This document shows positions 46,183-55,981 of a DNA stretch of 64,000 nucleotides, piece after piece. The stretch is from Ignavibacteria bacterium. Its GTDB lineage: Bacteria > Bacteroidota > Ignavibacteria > Tepidaquicellales > Tepidaquicellaceae. Made by a program: the position numbers and the translations under genes. The stretch is taken from NCBI GenBank assembly GCA_016719565.1, contig JADJYU010000018.1:1-64000 (forward strand), in the 5' to 3' direction. Positions within the stretch are counted from its first letter, which is position 1, and each line of letters begins with the position of its first letter. Below the pieces are notes generated by a model that saw only the letters and a list, made by a program, of their open reading frames with translations, was not told the origin of the DNA and searched no databases.

Positions 46183-48825
46183 TTGAAATCCAAAGAAGTC
46201 AGACAATCATTTCTAAATTTTTTCGAAAGTAAAGGACATACAATTGTTCCTTCTTCACCTGTAGTACCTTTGAATGATCCCACATTACTTTTTACAAATG
46301 CAGGTATGAATCAGTTTAAGGATGTTTTTCTGGGATCCGGGCAGAGAAATTATTCAAGAGCCGCTGATACACAGAAGTGTATACGGGCAGGCGGAAAACA
46401 TAATGATCTGGAAGAAGTCGGAATGGACGGATATCATCATACTTTCTTTGAAATGCTTGGTAACTGGTCGTTTGGGGACTATTATAAAAAAGAAGCTATA
46501 ATCTGGGCATGGGAATTACTTACAGAAGTATGGAAACTTGATAAAAAAAGATTATGGGTCTCTGTTTTTGAAACTGATGATGAAGCGTACGAGATCTGGA
46601 AAAATGAAACTGACATAAATAAGACTCACATTTTAAGATTCGGGGAGAAGGATAATTTCTGGGAAATGGGAGAGACAGGTCCATGCGGTCCATGCTCGGA
46701 GATACATTATGACAGCACTGAAAACGGCTGCAAAGCTGAAGATGTAAATGCAGGTAATGAAGATGTCGTGGAAATATGGAATCTGGTTTTCATTCAGTAC
46801 AACAGAAAGAAAGACAAAGAGCTGGAATTGCTGCCAATGAAACATGTCGATACCGGTATGGGTTTTGAAAGAATAGTAAGAGTACTGCAGAATAAAAAAT
46901 CGAATTATGAGACAGATATTTTCCAGCCGGTCATAAATAAGATCAGAGAAATTTCAAATAAAGATTACGAATCAGAAAATATTCCTGCTATGAATGTCAT
47001 CGCAGATCATATCCGAACCCTGACATTTGCGATAACTGACGGAGCTATACCTTCTAATGAAGGAAGAGGATATGTATTGAGGAGAGTATTGCGAAGGGCT
47101 GCCCGGTACGGCAGGAATCTCGAAATGCATCAGCCATTCATATACAAATTAAAAAAAGACTTTATAAAAGAAGTCATAAAAGCCGAAGAAGAAAGTTTTA
47201 ATATAACTCTCGACAGAGGAATAAAACTTTTCAATGAAGTAGCCGGATCTTTAAAAAATACCAAAATATTTCCCGGAAGCGAAGCGTTTAAACTTTATGA
47301 CACATTTGGTTTCCCTCTTGACTTAACTGAGATGATGGCAAGGGAAAGCGGTTTGAAAGTTGACATTCTGAAGTTTGAAGAAGAAATGGAGAAACAAAAA
47401 GAGAGGGGAAAAATTTCAAGGAAACAAGTCAGCTTTGAATTTGAATCAGGACCTGCCGACAGCTCAGAAAATTCTGATGTAATTTATGATCCATATACAG
47501 TTAACGATGAAGAAGTAATAACTGAAATGAGAATTCCTGATACAGAGAAGAATATAATAATATTAAAGACAAATCCATTCTTCTCGGAATCGGGCGGTCA
47601 GATAAGCGATACCGGATATATTGAAACAGGAACAGGTGAGAAAATTAACATAATAGATTCAAAGAAAAATTTTCTGATAACAGATAAGAATTTCATTAGT
47701 GACATCAACGTCAGTAATGTTAAGGCATATATTAACAAAGAAAGAAGGAGTTCTATTGAAAGAAATCATTCAGCTACACATCTTTTGCATGAAGCGCTCA
47801 GAAGAATTTTCGGTGATCATATTAAACAGCATGGTTCACTGGTATCAGACGAATATTTAAGATTTGACTTCCCTCACTTTCATAAAGTAACTGATGATCA
47901 GATCAGAGAAATTGAAGAACTAGTTAATTTAAAAATACAGGAAAGTATACAGGTAAATACTGAAGTTGATATTTCTATAGAGGAAGCAAATAAAATACCC
48001 AACGTAAAAAAATTATTCGGTGAGAAATACGGCGATAAGGTAAGAGTAGTATTTATTGACGACAAGTTCAGCGTTGAGTTTTGCGGGGGGACACATGTAA
48101 AAAACACGGATGAAATTGGTTTGTTTAAAATTACAAAAGAAGAAAGCATTGCCTCAGGTACTAGGAGAATTTTCGCCAGAACAGGAACCGGCATTACGCA
48201 TTATCTCAAAGATAAAATTTCTGAAATTGAATTACTAACTTCAGAACTGCCTGATATATATTCAGGCGACTTCAGGAAAGCAATTGATAAAATGAGCAAT
48301 GAACTTAAGACCACCGATTTCCGAAATACAGCCCTTATGAAATCTCTGCTTAATTATCAGAGCGAATCTTTAAGTTCATTGATAGATATTAAAGAAAAAC
48401 TTGCAGAGGAAAAGAAACTTGCAGAAAAAGATTTGCTGAAAAATAATGTTCAAATCCTGTTTCAAAAAATAGATAAAATAATAGTTAACGCAAAAGATAC
48501 AGACGGATTTACACTTATTGCAGCTGTTACAGATACAAATAATACAGATGAGTTTAAAGAGGCAGGAGAATATTTACGGAAGAAAGTTACAAACGGTATA
48601 GCAGTTGTTGTTTCAGTTATTGATAATAAGATCAATTTAGTATGTTCCGTCAGTGATAATCTGATAAAGGAAAACGGTTATAATGCAGGCAAAATAATTT
48701 CACGCATTGCTAAAGAACTCGACGGAGGCGGAGGCGGCAAACCTCATCTTGCAACAGCCGGAGCGAAAAATGTCAGTAAACTTAAAGATGTAATTGCAAA
48801 TATCAGATTGTATATTAGCGGCTAA
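46183..48825 (+). CDS. alaS: Alanyl-tRNA synthetase
   Basis: A protein of 880 residues, full length, starting with TTG at 46183 (MKSKEVRQSFLNFFESKGHT, the normal AlaRS start). Class II motifs (LFTNAGMNQFKDVFLG; ADTQKCIRAGGKHNDLEEVG; RVLRRAARYGR) give the aminoacylation core, residues 1-260. The editing domain has HSATHLLHEALR and CGGTHVKNTDEIG, with zinc-binding His and Cys. The C-terminal domain ends with the Gly run GGGGGKPHLATAGA. It charges tRNA-Ala with alanine. A weak -7-like box TTACTTTG lies about 20 bases upstream. Confidence 0.97.
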   Translation: MKSKEVRQSFLNFFESKGHTIVPSSPVVPLNDPTLLFTNAGMNQFKDVFLGSGQRNYSRAADTQKCIRAGGKHNDLEEVGMDGYHHTFFEMLGNWSFGDYYKKEAIIWAWELLTEVWKLDKKRLWVSVFETDDEAYEIWKNETDINKTHILRFGEKDNFWEMGETGPCGPCSEIHYDSTENGCKAEDVNAGNEDVVEIWNLVFIQYNRKKDKELELLPMKHVDTGMGFERIVRVLQNKKSNYETDIFQPVINKIREISNKDYESENIPAMNVIADHIRTLTFAITDGAIPSNEGRGYVLRRVLRRAARYGRNLEMHQPFIYKLKKDFIKEVIKAEEESFNITLDRGIKLFNEVAGSLKNTKIFPGSEAFKLYDTFGFPLDLTEMMARESGLKVDILKFEEEMEKQKERGKISRKQVSFEFESGPADSSENSDVIYDPYTVNDEEVITEMRIPDTEKNIIILKTNPFFSESGGQISDTGYIETGTGEKINIIDSKKNFLITDKNFISDINVSNVKAYINKERRSSIERNHSATHLLHEALRRIFGDHIKQHGSLVSDEYLRFDFPHFHKVTDDQIREIEELVNLKIQESIQVNTEVDISIEEANKIPNVKKLFGEKYGDKVRVVFIDDKFSVEFCGGTHVKNTDEIGLFKITKEESIASGTRRIFARTGTGITHYLKDKISEIELLTSELPDIYSGDFRKAIDKMSNELKTTDFRNTALMKSLLNYQSESLSSLIDIKEKLAEEKKLAEKDLLKNNVQILFQKIDKIIVNAKDTDGFTLIAAVTDTNNTDEFKEAGEYLRKKVTNGIAVVVSVIDNKINLVCSVSDNLIKENGYNAGKIISRIAKELDGGGGGKPHLATAGAKNVSKLKDVIANIRLYISG

Positions 48826-48894
48826 AGAAATTTTTATTCAGTACTGCCCTGATATATATACCATTAAATTATAAAATAGAATTTTAATTTATTT

Positions 48895-49893
48895 ATGAAA
48901 GTCATTATACCTGTTGCCGGGTTTGGAACAAGATTAAGACCGCATACACTGACAAAGCCGAAAGTACTATTGAATGTCGGCGGTAAACCAATGATATATT
49001 ATATTATTGATCAGCTTATAAAAGATAAGATCGCTTCCTCGATCATACTTGTCACCGGTTTTCTTGGAGATAAGATTAAAGAATATCTGGACGGCGCATT
49101 TGATTTTAAATTTGATTATATAGTACAGGATGAAGCTAAAGGACTTGGCCATGCCGTTCATTGCGCAAAACCTGTTTTTAAGAATAAAAACGAAGACTGT
49201 CTTATAATATTAGGCGACACTTTATTTGATGTCGATCTTAAAAAAATGATCAAAAGTAATGACTCTGTGATCGGAGTAAAAAAAGTTGAGGATCCGCGAA
49301 GATTCGGAGTTGTTGAAAAAGACGGGACAGGATATATAAAAAGGTTTGTTGAAAAACCGGCATCAAAAGATATCTCCCCGTCAAACGAAGCAATAGTTGG
49401 TTTATATTATCTTAAAAATTCAAATGTAATGTTTAATTCACTTGAATACATTATGAAAAACAAGATCACTGTTAAAGGTGAATTCCAGCTGACTGATGCT
49501 CTTGAAAATATGATAAGTAAAAAGGAAAACATGAAAACTTTCAATGTTAACGGGTGGCTTGACTGCGGTAAACCGGAAACTCTTCTTGAGACCAACAGGT
49601 ATATACTTCAGAAAAGAAATAAAACAATCAAAACCGAATACCCAAATTCGAAGATCATTTACCCGGTTCATATCGGTAAAAATGTTCAAATAACTGACAG
49701 CATTATCGGACCTTTTACAACTATAAACAATAACTGCACAATAAGTAAAAGCATTATATCAAACAGCATTCTTGATAATGATGTATCTATCGAGAATGCA
49801 AATATTGACGAGTCAATAATCGGCGAAGGAGCTGTTATCAAAAGGGAAGTTATTAAAGTAAGTCTTGGAAATAATTCAGAAATTAAAATATAA
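48895..49893 (+). CDS. NDP-sugar nucleotidyltransferase
   Basis: A protein of 332 residues. The N-terminal GT-A-like domain shows PVAGFGTRLRPHTLTKPKVL (8-27), KPMIYYIIDQLI, LGDTLFDVDL (metal-binding Asp) and VEKPASKDI. The last 70 residues are a left-handed beta-helix with isoleucine-rich hexads (KSIISNSILDNDVSIENANI). Relatives make NDP-glucose or NDP-mannose from the sugar-1-phosphate and NTP; the single GGGTRL-like variant (GFGTRL) and the short helix fit glucose-1-phosphate thymidylyl- or uridylyltransferase-like members. The exact sugar is not fixed. The next gene starts six bases later, so both are probably co-transcribed. Confidence 0.88.
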   Translation: MKVIIPVAGFGTRLRPHTLTKPKVLLNVGGKPMIYYIIDQLIKDKIASSIILVTGFLGDKIKEYLDGAFDFKFDYIVQDEAKGLGHAVHCAKPVFKNKNEDCLIILGDTLFDVDLKKMIKSNDSVIGVKKVEDPRRFGVVEKDGTGYIKRFVEKPASKDISPSNEAIVGLYYLKNSNVMFNSLEYIMKNKITVKGEFQLTDALENMISKKENMKTFNVNGWLDCGKPETLLETNRYILQKRNKTIKTEYPNSKIIYPVHIGKNVQITDSIIGPFTTINNNCTISKSIISNSILDNDVSIENANIDESIIGEGAVIKREVIKVSLGNNSEIKI

Positions 49894-49899
49894 AATGAA

Positions 49900-51516
49900 A
49901 TGAATGCATCTGAAGATTTTAAATCATTAGTTAAAGAATATACCGGTAAATATTTAGAACTGAATCCTGCGCACGGAACAGAACTTGGTCTGCATCAATA
50001 TGACGGAAAGATCGGTGATGAATCAGAAGCCGGTTATATGAATGTGAATGAATTCATGAAAAGTTTTTTAAAAAAGTTTAAAGCTGTTGACAGAAATGAA
50101 TTATCAAAAGCTGACAGATATGAACTTGACGCAGCTATCTGGTCAGCTGAAATGACAATATTCAGTCTTGAGGAAATTCAGTCACACAAGAAAAATCCGA
50201 TGCACTATGCGTTTGTCTTCAGCGGTCTTCATAATTATATCAGCCGGGAGTATGCGTCTTTTGAAGAAAGACTCGCATCAGTAGTCAGCATTATGAAAAA
50301 AATTCCTGAAGTACTTAAGATTGCAGAGAATAATCTTAACAAAACGCTGCCGAGAGTTTTGTGCAGATACGCCAGGCATTTTTCTCAGGGCTATGAGGAT
50401 TTCTTTAAAATTGAATTAATGAATGTGATCAATGACCGGAGTAAAAATGAAGATCTTAAGATTGAATATAAAAAAGCAAGCGACGCCGCGGTTGAAGCTT
50501 TTAATCAGTATATAAGTTTTCTCGATAAGGCAAGTTCAACGGAGGATAAATCAAATATACTGCGGAAGGAGCAATTCATGAATATGCTGAATGTTAATGA
50601 GCATATTGAGTTAAGCTTTGAGGAGCTGAAGGCAAACGGTGAAAAGGAATTAGCCAGACTCCAGAGTGAATTAAAAAAGATACTTGATGAAAATGACTTT
50701 CACGATAAACTTGATTCACTTGAACACGATCATCCGTCAGAAGATTCTCTTGTAACAGATACTGAAAATACTCTTAATGAACTGATAGAATTTATCAGAA
50801 AGAATAACATAGTTAATTTACCGGAAGACTTAAACTGCATAGTAACTGAAATGCCGAGATACATGAATTTTGGTTTTGCTGCAATGAATACCGCCGGTCC
50901 TTATGAAAAATCAAATGAATCATTCTATTATGTTAATCTTCCGGAAAAAAGCTGGGATGAAAAGAAGAGAGAAGAATGGATGACACAGTTTAATTTCCCC
51001 ATCCTGAAACTTATCTCAATACACGAAGCTTATCCCGGACACTACACACATTTTCTAAATGCAAACTTATACGCATCTGATATTTCCAAACTTTTTATGA
51101 GCTATTCATATGTGGAAGGCTGGGCGCATTATACTGAGGAAATGATGATCGATCTGGGATATTCCAAAGATGATTTTAAGTCAAAGATCGGAATGCTTCT
51201 CGAAGCTCTGATAAGATGCTGCAGATATAATGTAGCGATCGGAATTCACTGCGAAGGTATGCCGGAGAAGGAAGCGCAGGAATATTTTATTAAGAATGCT
51301 TATATGACGGAAACTACAGCATTACAGGAAGCGGAGAGAGGCGCATTTGATCCGGGTTATATAAATTATACACTCGGCAAAATTTATCTGAGAAAATTTA
51401 AAGAAGATTATTTCAAAAAATTCGGCGACAGTAAATCACTAAAAGATTTCCATGATATGATCGTATCTCTCGGATGTCCGACTTACAGAATTGCGCGGGA
51501 ATTTATCCTTAATTAA
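49900..51516 (+). CDS. DUF885 family putative metallopeptidase
   Basis: A protein of 538 residues, no signal peptide. The family motif HEAYPGHYTHF (His375, Glu376, His381) and the later SYVEGWAHYTEEMM (Glu in GWAHY) form a zinc-site arrangement like that of M3/M32-related proteins. The C-terminal TETTALQEAERGAFDPGYINYTLGK is also characteristic. DUF885 proteins are often called metal-dependent carboxypeptidase-like, but substrates are generally unknown. The lack of a leader suggests cytoplasmic action, whereas many homologues are lipoproteins. It is in an operon with the nucleotidyltransferase; there is no clear functional link. Confidence 0.88.
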   Translation: MNASEDFKSLVKEYTGKYLELNPAHGTELGLHQYDGKIGDESEAGYMNVNEFMKSFLKKFKAVDRNELSKADRYELDAAIWSAEMTIFSLEEIQSHKKNPMHYAFVFSGLHNYISREYASFEERLASVVSIMKKIPEVLKIAENNLNKTLPRVLCRYARHFSQGYEDFFKIELMNVINDRSKNEDLKIEYKKASDAAVEAFNQYISFLDKASSTEDKSNILRKEQFMNMLNVNEHIELSFEELKANGEKELARLQSELKKILDENDFHDKLDSLEHDHPSEDSLVTDTENTLNELIEFIRKNNIVNLPEDLNCIVTEMPRYMNFGFAAMNTAGPYEKSNESFYYVNLPEKSWDEKKREEWMTQFNFPILKLISIHEAYPGHYTHFLNANLYASDISKLFMSYSYVEGWAHYTEEMMIDLGYSKDDFKSKIGMLLEALIRCCRYNVAIGIHCEGMPEKEAQEYFIKNAYMTETTALQEAERGAFDPGYINYTLGKIYLRKFKEDYFKKFGDSKSLKDFHDMIVSLGCPTYRIAREFILN

Positions 51517-51529
51517 CCTGTGAACAAAT

Positions 51530-53662
51530 TTATTCCTCAAGCTTTTTAGAATAGATTATTTCAAGCGCAAGAAATAAAAGAGCAGCCAGCAGAAAATATT
51601 TCCATAAAGAAGCGCCGGTTCTTTTTTCATTTATGTCCGCTGATATGTCATTTATATCTTTTATAAGAACAGCACTCTTTAGTCCAAAATTATCAATAAC
51701 ATTTTCTATTTCCTCTTCGCTTAATATACCCGTTATACTTTCTGACGGATCGCTGTTCAGAGAAAATCCAAATTTATTACCCGCACTGTCATTAAGAAAG
51801 TAAAGACCTTTAGATGCAGTATTTACACTGTAAGGCATAATAAGAAATTTTTCCGAAGGTCCCGATATTCCGTAATTAATATCAGAGGAAATCCCGTCAG
51901 GAGAATTCATTCCCGCAATATTTTGCAGACCTTTGACTGGAATTATGTTTGACCTGCCTATTAAATTTTCATTTGTAAATCCGAAATCACTGTTGAGATA
52001 AAAGACACTTCTGATCATTAGCGGCGGGAAAATATTATTCAAAGGAAAATCAGAAAATCCGGTTTCGGCTGAAACAGCGCTCATCAGAAATTTACCTTTT
52101 GGCAATTCAGTCTCTGAAATAAATGGTCTGTTGTCAGACAGTGAGATCACAGGAAAGCTGTTCTCATTCAAGATCAGTTCAAAATACTTTCTGATTTCCG
52201 GTGAGTCAATAAAAGATTCAGATGTAATATTCAGCTGCCTGTTCCGGAATATTTCAGCCATGAGCGGATTTTCAAAATCTATCTTACCGAATTTGAGATT
52301 TAAATTTTGCACCTCATCTGAATTCAGAGTTTCTATAACAGGTATATTCAGAACAGAAGAAACTGCAGAATTAAAATTTGCAATGTCAGTTCTTTCATTG
52401 AGAAAAACAAATATCCCTTTTCCGGCTGCAAGGAAATCTGATAGAAGTTTACTGTCATTGACGCTGTATGACTGATCCGGTGATATTATAAGTACATCCT
52501 GATCAAATATTTCGTCAGTAACATTATTCAGATATTTTGTATCAAATATTTTTTCGGAATTATCATCTGCTGTGAGATTCTGCGCGGAATTAAGAGCTGC
52601 ATTTACAAATCTGAACTCTCCCGGATTTCCGACTAGACATACCCTTATTTTCCCGGGAATAAAAATATCAAAATAAATTCTGTTATCCTGTGTAAGTTCA
52701 TCTTCCTGTATGTTATCTGATGCCAGCTCAATATAGCCGTGAATATCCCCTGTTCTGTCAGCTGTAAATGAGAATTCTTTTTTGGCAATGCTGTTTGCAT
52801 TAACGTCGGTTACACTTTCTTCCGTAAGCTTTCCGTCAATAAATAATTTAAGAGACTTATTCAGAACAGGACTTTCAGAATGGTTTGTCAGGTTTACCGA
52901 CATTCTGATGTTACCGAATTTTGCAGGTATTTTTGAAATGACGTTCAGACTGTCGAGCGAAAGATTGGAAACAGTTCTGCTCCCTGTTTTTATGAAAAAG
53001 TAATTTACGTCAGCTGCATCTTTGTTTTTAAATATTTCCGATCTCTCATCCACATTGACAGTTTGAAAATCAGAAATAACAAAAACATCTTTATTCGGAT
53101 TTAAAGAATTTTTCAGGATCTGTTCTGACATAATGAAAGCGTCACTGAGTTTAAACGGTTTGTATGAAATATTCAGAAATTCAAGTGAGTCGGTAATTTC
53201 AGTGATACCGCCGGTAATTCCTGCAGAACTTTTATAACCTGTATATGAAGAAGGTATCAGAATTATCTCGTCCGATTCGGAATAACTTTCGAGTATTCCT
53301 GTAACTGATCTTTTCGCCTGATCAAAATACTTACCGTTTCCATCCTGTGCATCCATACTGAAAGAATCATCAAGAAAAATCAGGACAGTTGACTTACCTT
53401 TCGTATCAGCTCCGAAAGAATAATTTTCCAGTACAGGCTTGGAAAATGCCAGCACTAAAAATGTAATAACAAATATTCTTAATGCAAGGAGTAACAGCTG
53501 CTTAAGTTTTATTCTTCTCATTTTTGACTTCTGAATTTCCTTAAGGAACATAAGTGTGCTGAAGTCAACTTTCTTAAGCTTTCTGAGATTAAGTAAATGA
53601 ATTAGTATCGGAATGGAAACTGCAAAAAGTCCTATCAGTACGGATGGATTCAGAAAATTCAT
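51530..53662 (-). CDS. BatA/VWA-domain membrane protein
   Basis: A protein of 710 residues. The N-terminus (MNFLNPSVLIGLFAVSIPILIHLLNLRKLKKVDFSTLMFLKE, then a second membrane segment about 58-75) is the BatA/aerotolerance N-terminal domain. A von Willebrand A domain follows (about 90-240) with the metal-site residues DDSFSMDAQDG (DxSxS). The middle is a mix of beta-sandwich and a second alpha/beta region (RVCLVGNPGEFRFVNAALNS). One membrane helix near the C-terminus (WKYFLLAALLFLALEIIYS) anchors the end. Proteins of this type are common in FCB bacteria, linked to MoxR ATPases, but none is encoded here. It converges with the DUF885 gene (13-base gap). Confidence 0.9.
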   Translation of the reverse strand: MNFLNPSVLIGLFAVSIPILIHLLNLRKLKKVDFSTLMFLKEIQKSKMRRIKLKQLLLLALRIFVITFLVLAFSKPVLENYSFGADTKGKSTVLIFLDDSFSMDAQDGNGKYFDQAKRSVTGILESYSESDEIILIPSSYTGYKSSAGITGGITEITDSLEFLNISYKPFKLSDAFIMSEQILKNSLNPNKDVFVISDFQTVNVDERSEIFKNKDAADVNYFFIKTGSRTVSNLSLDSLNVISKIPAKFGNIRMSVNLTNHSESPVLNKSLKLFIDGKLTEESVTDVNANSIAKKEFSFTADRTGDIHGYIELASDNIQEDELTQDNRIYFDIFIPGKIRVCLVGNPGEFRFVNAALNSAQNLTADDNSEKIFDTKYLNNVTDEIFDQDVLIISPDQSYSVNDSKLLSDFLAAGKGIFVFLNERTDIANFNSAVSSVLNIPVIETLNSDEVQNLNLKFGKIDFENPLMAEIFRNRQLNITSESFIDSPEIRKYFELILNENSFPVISLSDNRPFISETELPKGKFLMSAVSAETGFSDFPLNNIFPPLMIRSVFYLNSDFGFTNENLIGRSNIIPVKGLQNIAGMNSPDGISSDINYGISGPSEKFLIMPYSVNTASKGLYFLNDSAGNKFGFSLNSDPSESITGILSEEEIENVIDNFGLKSAVLIKDINDISADINEKRTGASLWKYFLLAALLFLALEIIYSKKLEE

Positions 53663-53891
53663 AAAGTATTTAAATAGAGCTTACAAGATAATTTTAAAAT
53701 TGATTTAACTAAATGCATTTTAAAGAGTTAATTAATAAACATACTTCGGGAGAACTACTAAATTACATCAAAAATATTATTAGAAATATTTTTAATAACA
53801 ATCATAAATACAGGAATAATTAACAGTTTCTAAAAATTTTATCTATAATTTAAAGAATTTTATTCCAATATTAGCGAAGTCTGAAAATTTT

Positions 53892-54536
53892 ATGAATAAC
53901 CTTATTTTCCTTAACGGAAATATACCAATACATGTTTACAATAAATTATTCAGAGGTGAAAAAAATTTCATTATCGCAGCTGACGGCGGAGCAAATCATT
54001 TAAAAGAGAATGGAATTAAAGCCGATTTCATAGCCGGTGATCTTGATTCAATTAAAAAAGATGTATTGAAATATTATAAAAGTCTCAATACTGTTATAAA
54101 AAAGATCCCGGAACAGGAAACGACCGATTTTGAAAAAGTTTTAAATTATTGCTTAAAAAATAAATCAAATAATCTGAAAATATTTGGAGCTGTAAGTGAG
54201 AGAACTGATCATACTCTTAATAATTTCAGCGTATTAAAACGATACTTCAGGAAGCTTAATATAACCCTGTATTCAGATGAATTTGAAATTTATTTTGTAA
54301 AAGGAATTTCGGAATTTGCTTACAAAAAAGGAAATACTGTTTCATTGCTTCCTTTCCCAAAAGCTTATTCTGTAAAAACGAAAGGTCTTAAATACAGTCT
54401 GAGCAACGAAAATCTTGAATTGGGAAAAAGGGAAGGATCTTTAAATATTTCTGTATCAGATAAAGTCAGCGTCGGACTTGAAAAAGGTTTCCTCCTTTTA
54501 TTTAAAAAACATTTTATCAATAAACCCAAAAATTGA
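53892..54536 (+). CDS. Thiamine pyrophosphokinase
   Basis: A protein of 214 residues, usual length. AADGGANHL (29-37), IAGDLDSI (47-54), QETTDFEKVL (75-84) and RTDHTLNN (104-111) are the conserved substrate-binding blocks. The enzyme transfers pyrophosphate from ATP to thiamine, giving the cofactor thiamine diphosphate. The next gene, a sodium:solute symporter, overlaps its stop. That pairing makes uptake of thiamine or a related compound by the symporter a reasonable guess. No thiamine-responsive leader is visible upstream. Confidence 0.93.
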   Translation: MNNLIFLNGNIPIHVYNKLFRGEKNFIIAADGGANHLKENGIKADFIAGDLDSIKKDVLKYYKSLNTVIKKIPEQETTDFEKVLNYCLKNKSNNLKIFGAVSERTDHTLNNFSVLKRYFRKLNITLYSDEFEIYFVKGISEFAYKKGNTVSLLPFPKAYSVKTKGLKYSLSNENLELGKREGSLNISVSDKVSVGLEKGFLLLFKKHFINKPKN

Positions 54537-55948
54537 AAGTACTGCTTTCTACAAATGATTATCTTATAATCATTGCATATTTTGTAATAATACTTGTCAT
54601 TGGATTCAGAACAAAGGCATCTGATAGTTCTGTAAAAGATTATATCGTAGGCGGCAGACTGCTTACCTTACCTGCTTTTGTAGCGACACTTGTTTCTTCA
54701 TTTTACGGAGGAGTATTAGGTATTGGTGAATTTACTTTCAGCTACGGTATTTCAGGATGGTTACTTTATGCATTCCCCTTTTATGTCTTTATTACATTCT
54801 TTGCATTTTTCCTGGCAGATAAAATAAGGAAGTCACATTTATATACTATACCTGATAAGCTATTCAGAGTTTACGGAAAAAAGGTCAGCATTATTGGAGG
54901 GATACTGATATTTTTTCTTGCAACTCCTGCTCCGTTTTTATTTATGCTTGGAATATTGATAAGGATCGTGTTCGGATTTAATCTGATATATGCTATGATA
55001 TTTGCGCTTATAATGTCTATCGCGTATTTATTCAAAGGCGGATTCAATGCTGATGTCAGAGTTAATATTTTCGAATTCATACTGATGTTTGTAGGTTTCG
55101 GAATAATACTTCCATTCTGCTTCAATTTACTCGGCGGATTTGACTATTTAAGTTCAAGGCTACCGGAACAATTTCTCACGCTCACAGGCGGGATAAATAT
55201 ACAGTTATTTTTTGTATGGTTTTTTATCGGTTCATGGGTCTTGATAGATCCGGTATTTCATCAGAGATGTTACGCTGTTAGAAATAAAAAGACTCCAAAG
55301 CGCGGAATATTAATTTCACTGGTGTTCTGGATGATTTTTGATTTTCTGACGACAACTGCCGGACTGTATGCAAAAGCATTTGTTGATATTAACAGCATAC
55401 CGGGAGCTCTTTATTCATACCCTGCGCTTGCAGACAAAATACTGCCTCCGATCGCTAAAGGTGTATTTTTTGTCGGGATGATAGCAACTATTATGTCATC
55501 ATTACATTCATATATGTTTGTGTCAGCAACAACATTCAGCAAAGACATTATTTCCAGGATCAAAGATAAAACTGATGAGATCAGTTCTTATAACAGGCTG
55601 GGTATGATTGTAAGCGCTTTGTTTTCATTACTTCTCGCATATCTTATTCCATCCGTCGTTGAGATCTGGTACACTATCGGGACAATGATTATACCTGCAC
55701 TGCTTATAAGCGTCTTAAGCGCTTACTTTGAAAAATTTCAGGTACACTCAAAATATATTCTGATGGCGATGATAAGTTCATTCAGTGTTTCACTCATTTC
55801 TTTTATAATCGGTAACATTAATTCCACAAATGGAACGGCAGTGTATCCGTTTAATCTTGAACCGATGTATCCGGGTCTGCTGGTCGGGCTGGTAATATAT
55901 TTTATCGGTTACAAAAACAGAAAATACCTAAAGACTGTTTCAGACTGA
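54533..55948 (+). CDS. Sodium:solute symporter family transporter
   Basis: A protein of 471 residues, about 13 hydrophobic segments, starting at TTG 54533 that overlaps the TGA of the thiamine pyrophosphokinase gene. The early segments YFVIILVIGFRTKASDSSVKDYIVGGRLL and FVATLVSSFYGGVLGIGEF match SSS transporters, in which Na+ drives uptake. The conserved region ATIMSSLHSYMFVSATTFSKDI (about 320-341) is the Na+-site helix TM8-like segment of the family. The substrate is not identified; translational coupling to the kinase gene suggests thiamine or a precursor, as inference only. Two SSS helices are present in the usual order with no truncation. Confidence 0.87.
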   Translation: MKVLLSTNDYLIIIAYFVIILVIGFRTKASDSSVKDYIVGGRLLTLPAFVATLVSSFYGGVLGIGEFTFSYGISGWLLYAFPFYVFITFFAFFLADKIRKSHLYTIPDKLFRVYGKKVSIIGGILIFFLATPAPFLFMLGILIRIVFGFNLIYAMIFALIMSIAYLFKGGFNADVRVNIFEFILMFVGFGIILPFCFNLLGGFDYLSSRLPEQFLTLTGGINIQLFFVWFFIGSWVLIDPVFHQRCYAVRNKKTPKRGILISLVFWMIFDFLTTTAGLYAKAFVDINSIPGALYSYPALADKILPPIAKGVFFVGMIATIMSSLHSYMFVSATTFSKDIISRIKDKTDEISSYNRLGMIVSALFSLLLAYLIPSVVEIWYTIGTMIIPALLISVLSAYFEKFQVHSKYILMAMISSFSVSLISFIIGNINSTNGTAVYPFNLEPMYPGLLVGLVIYFIGYKNRKYLKTVSD

Positions 55949-55981
55949 TAAGGAATTGATTCGGCTATATTAAAAATTAAT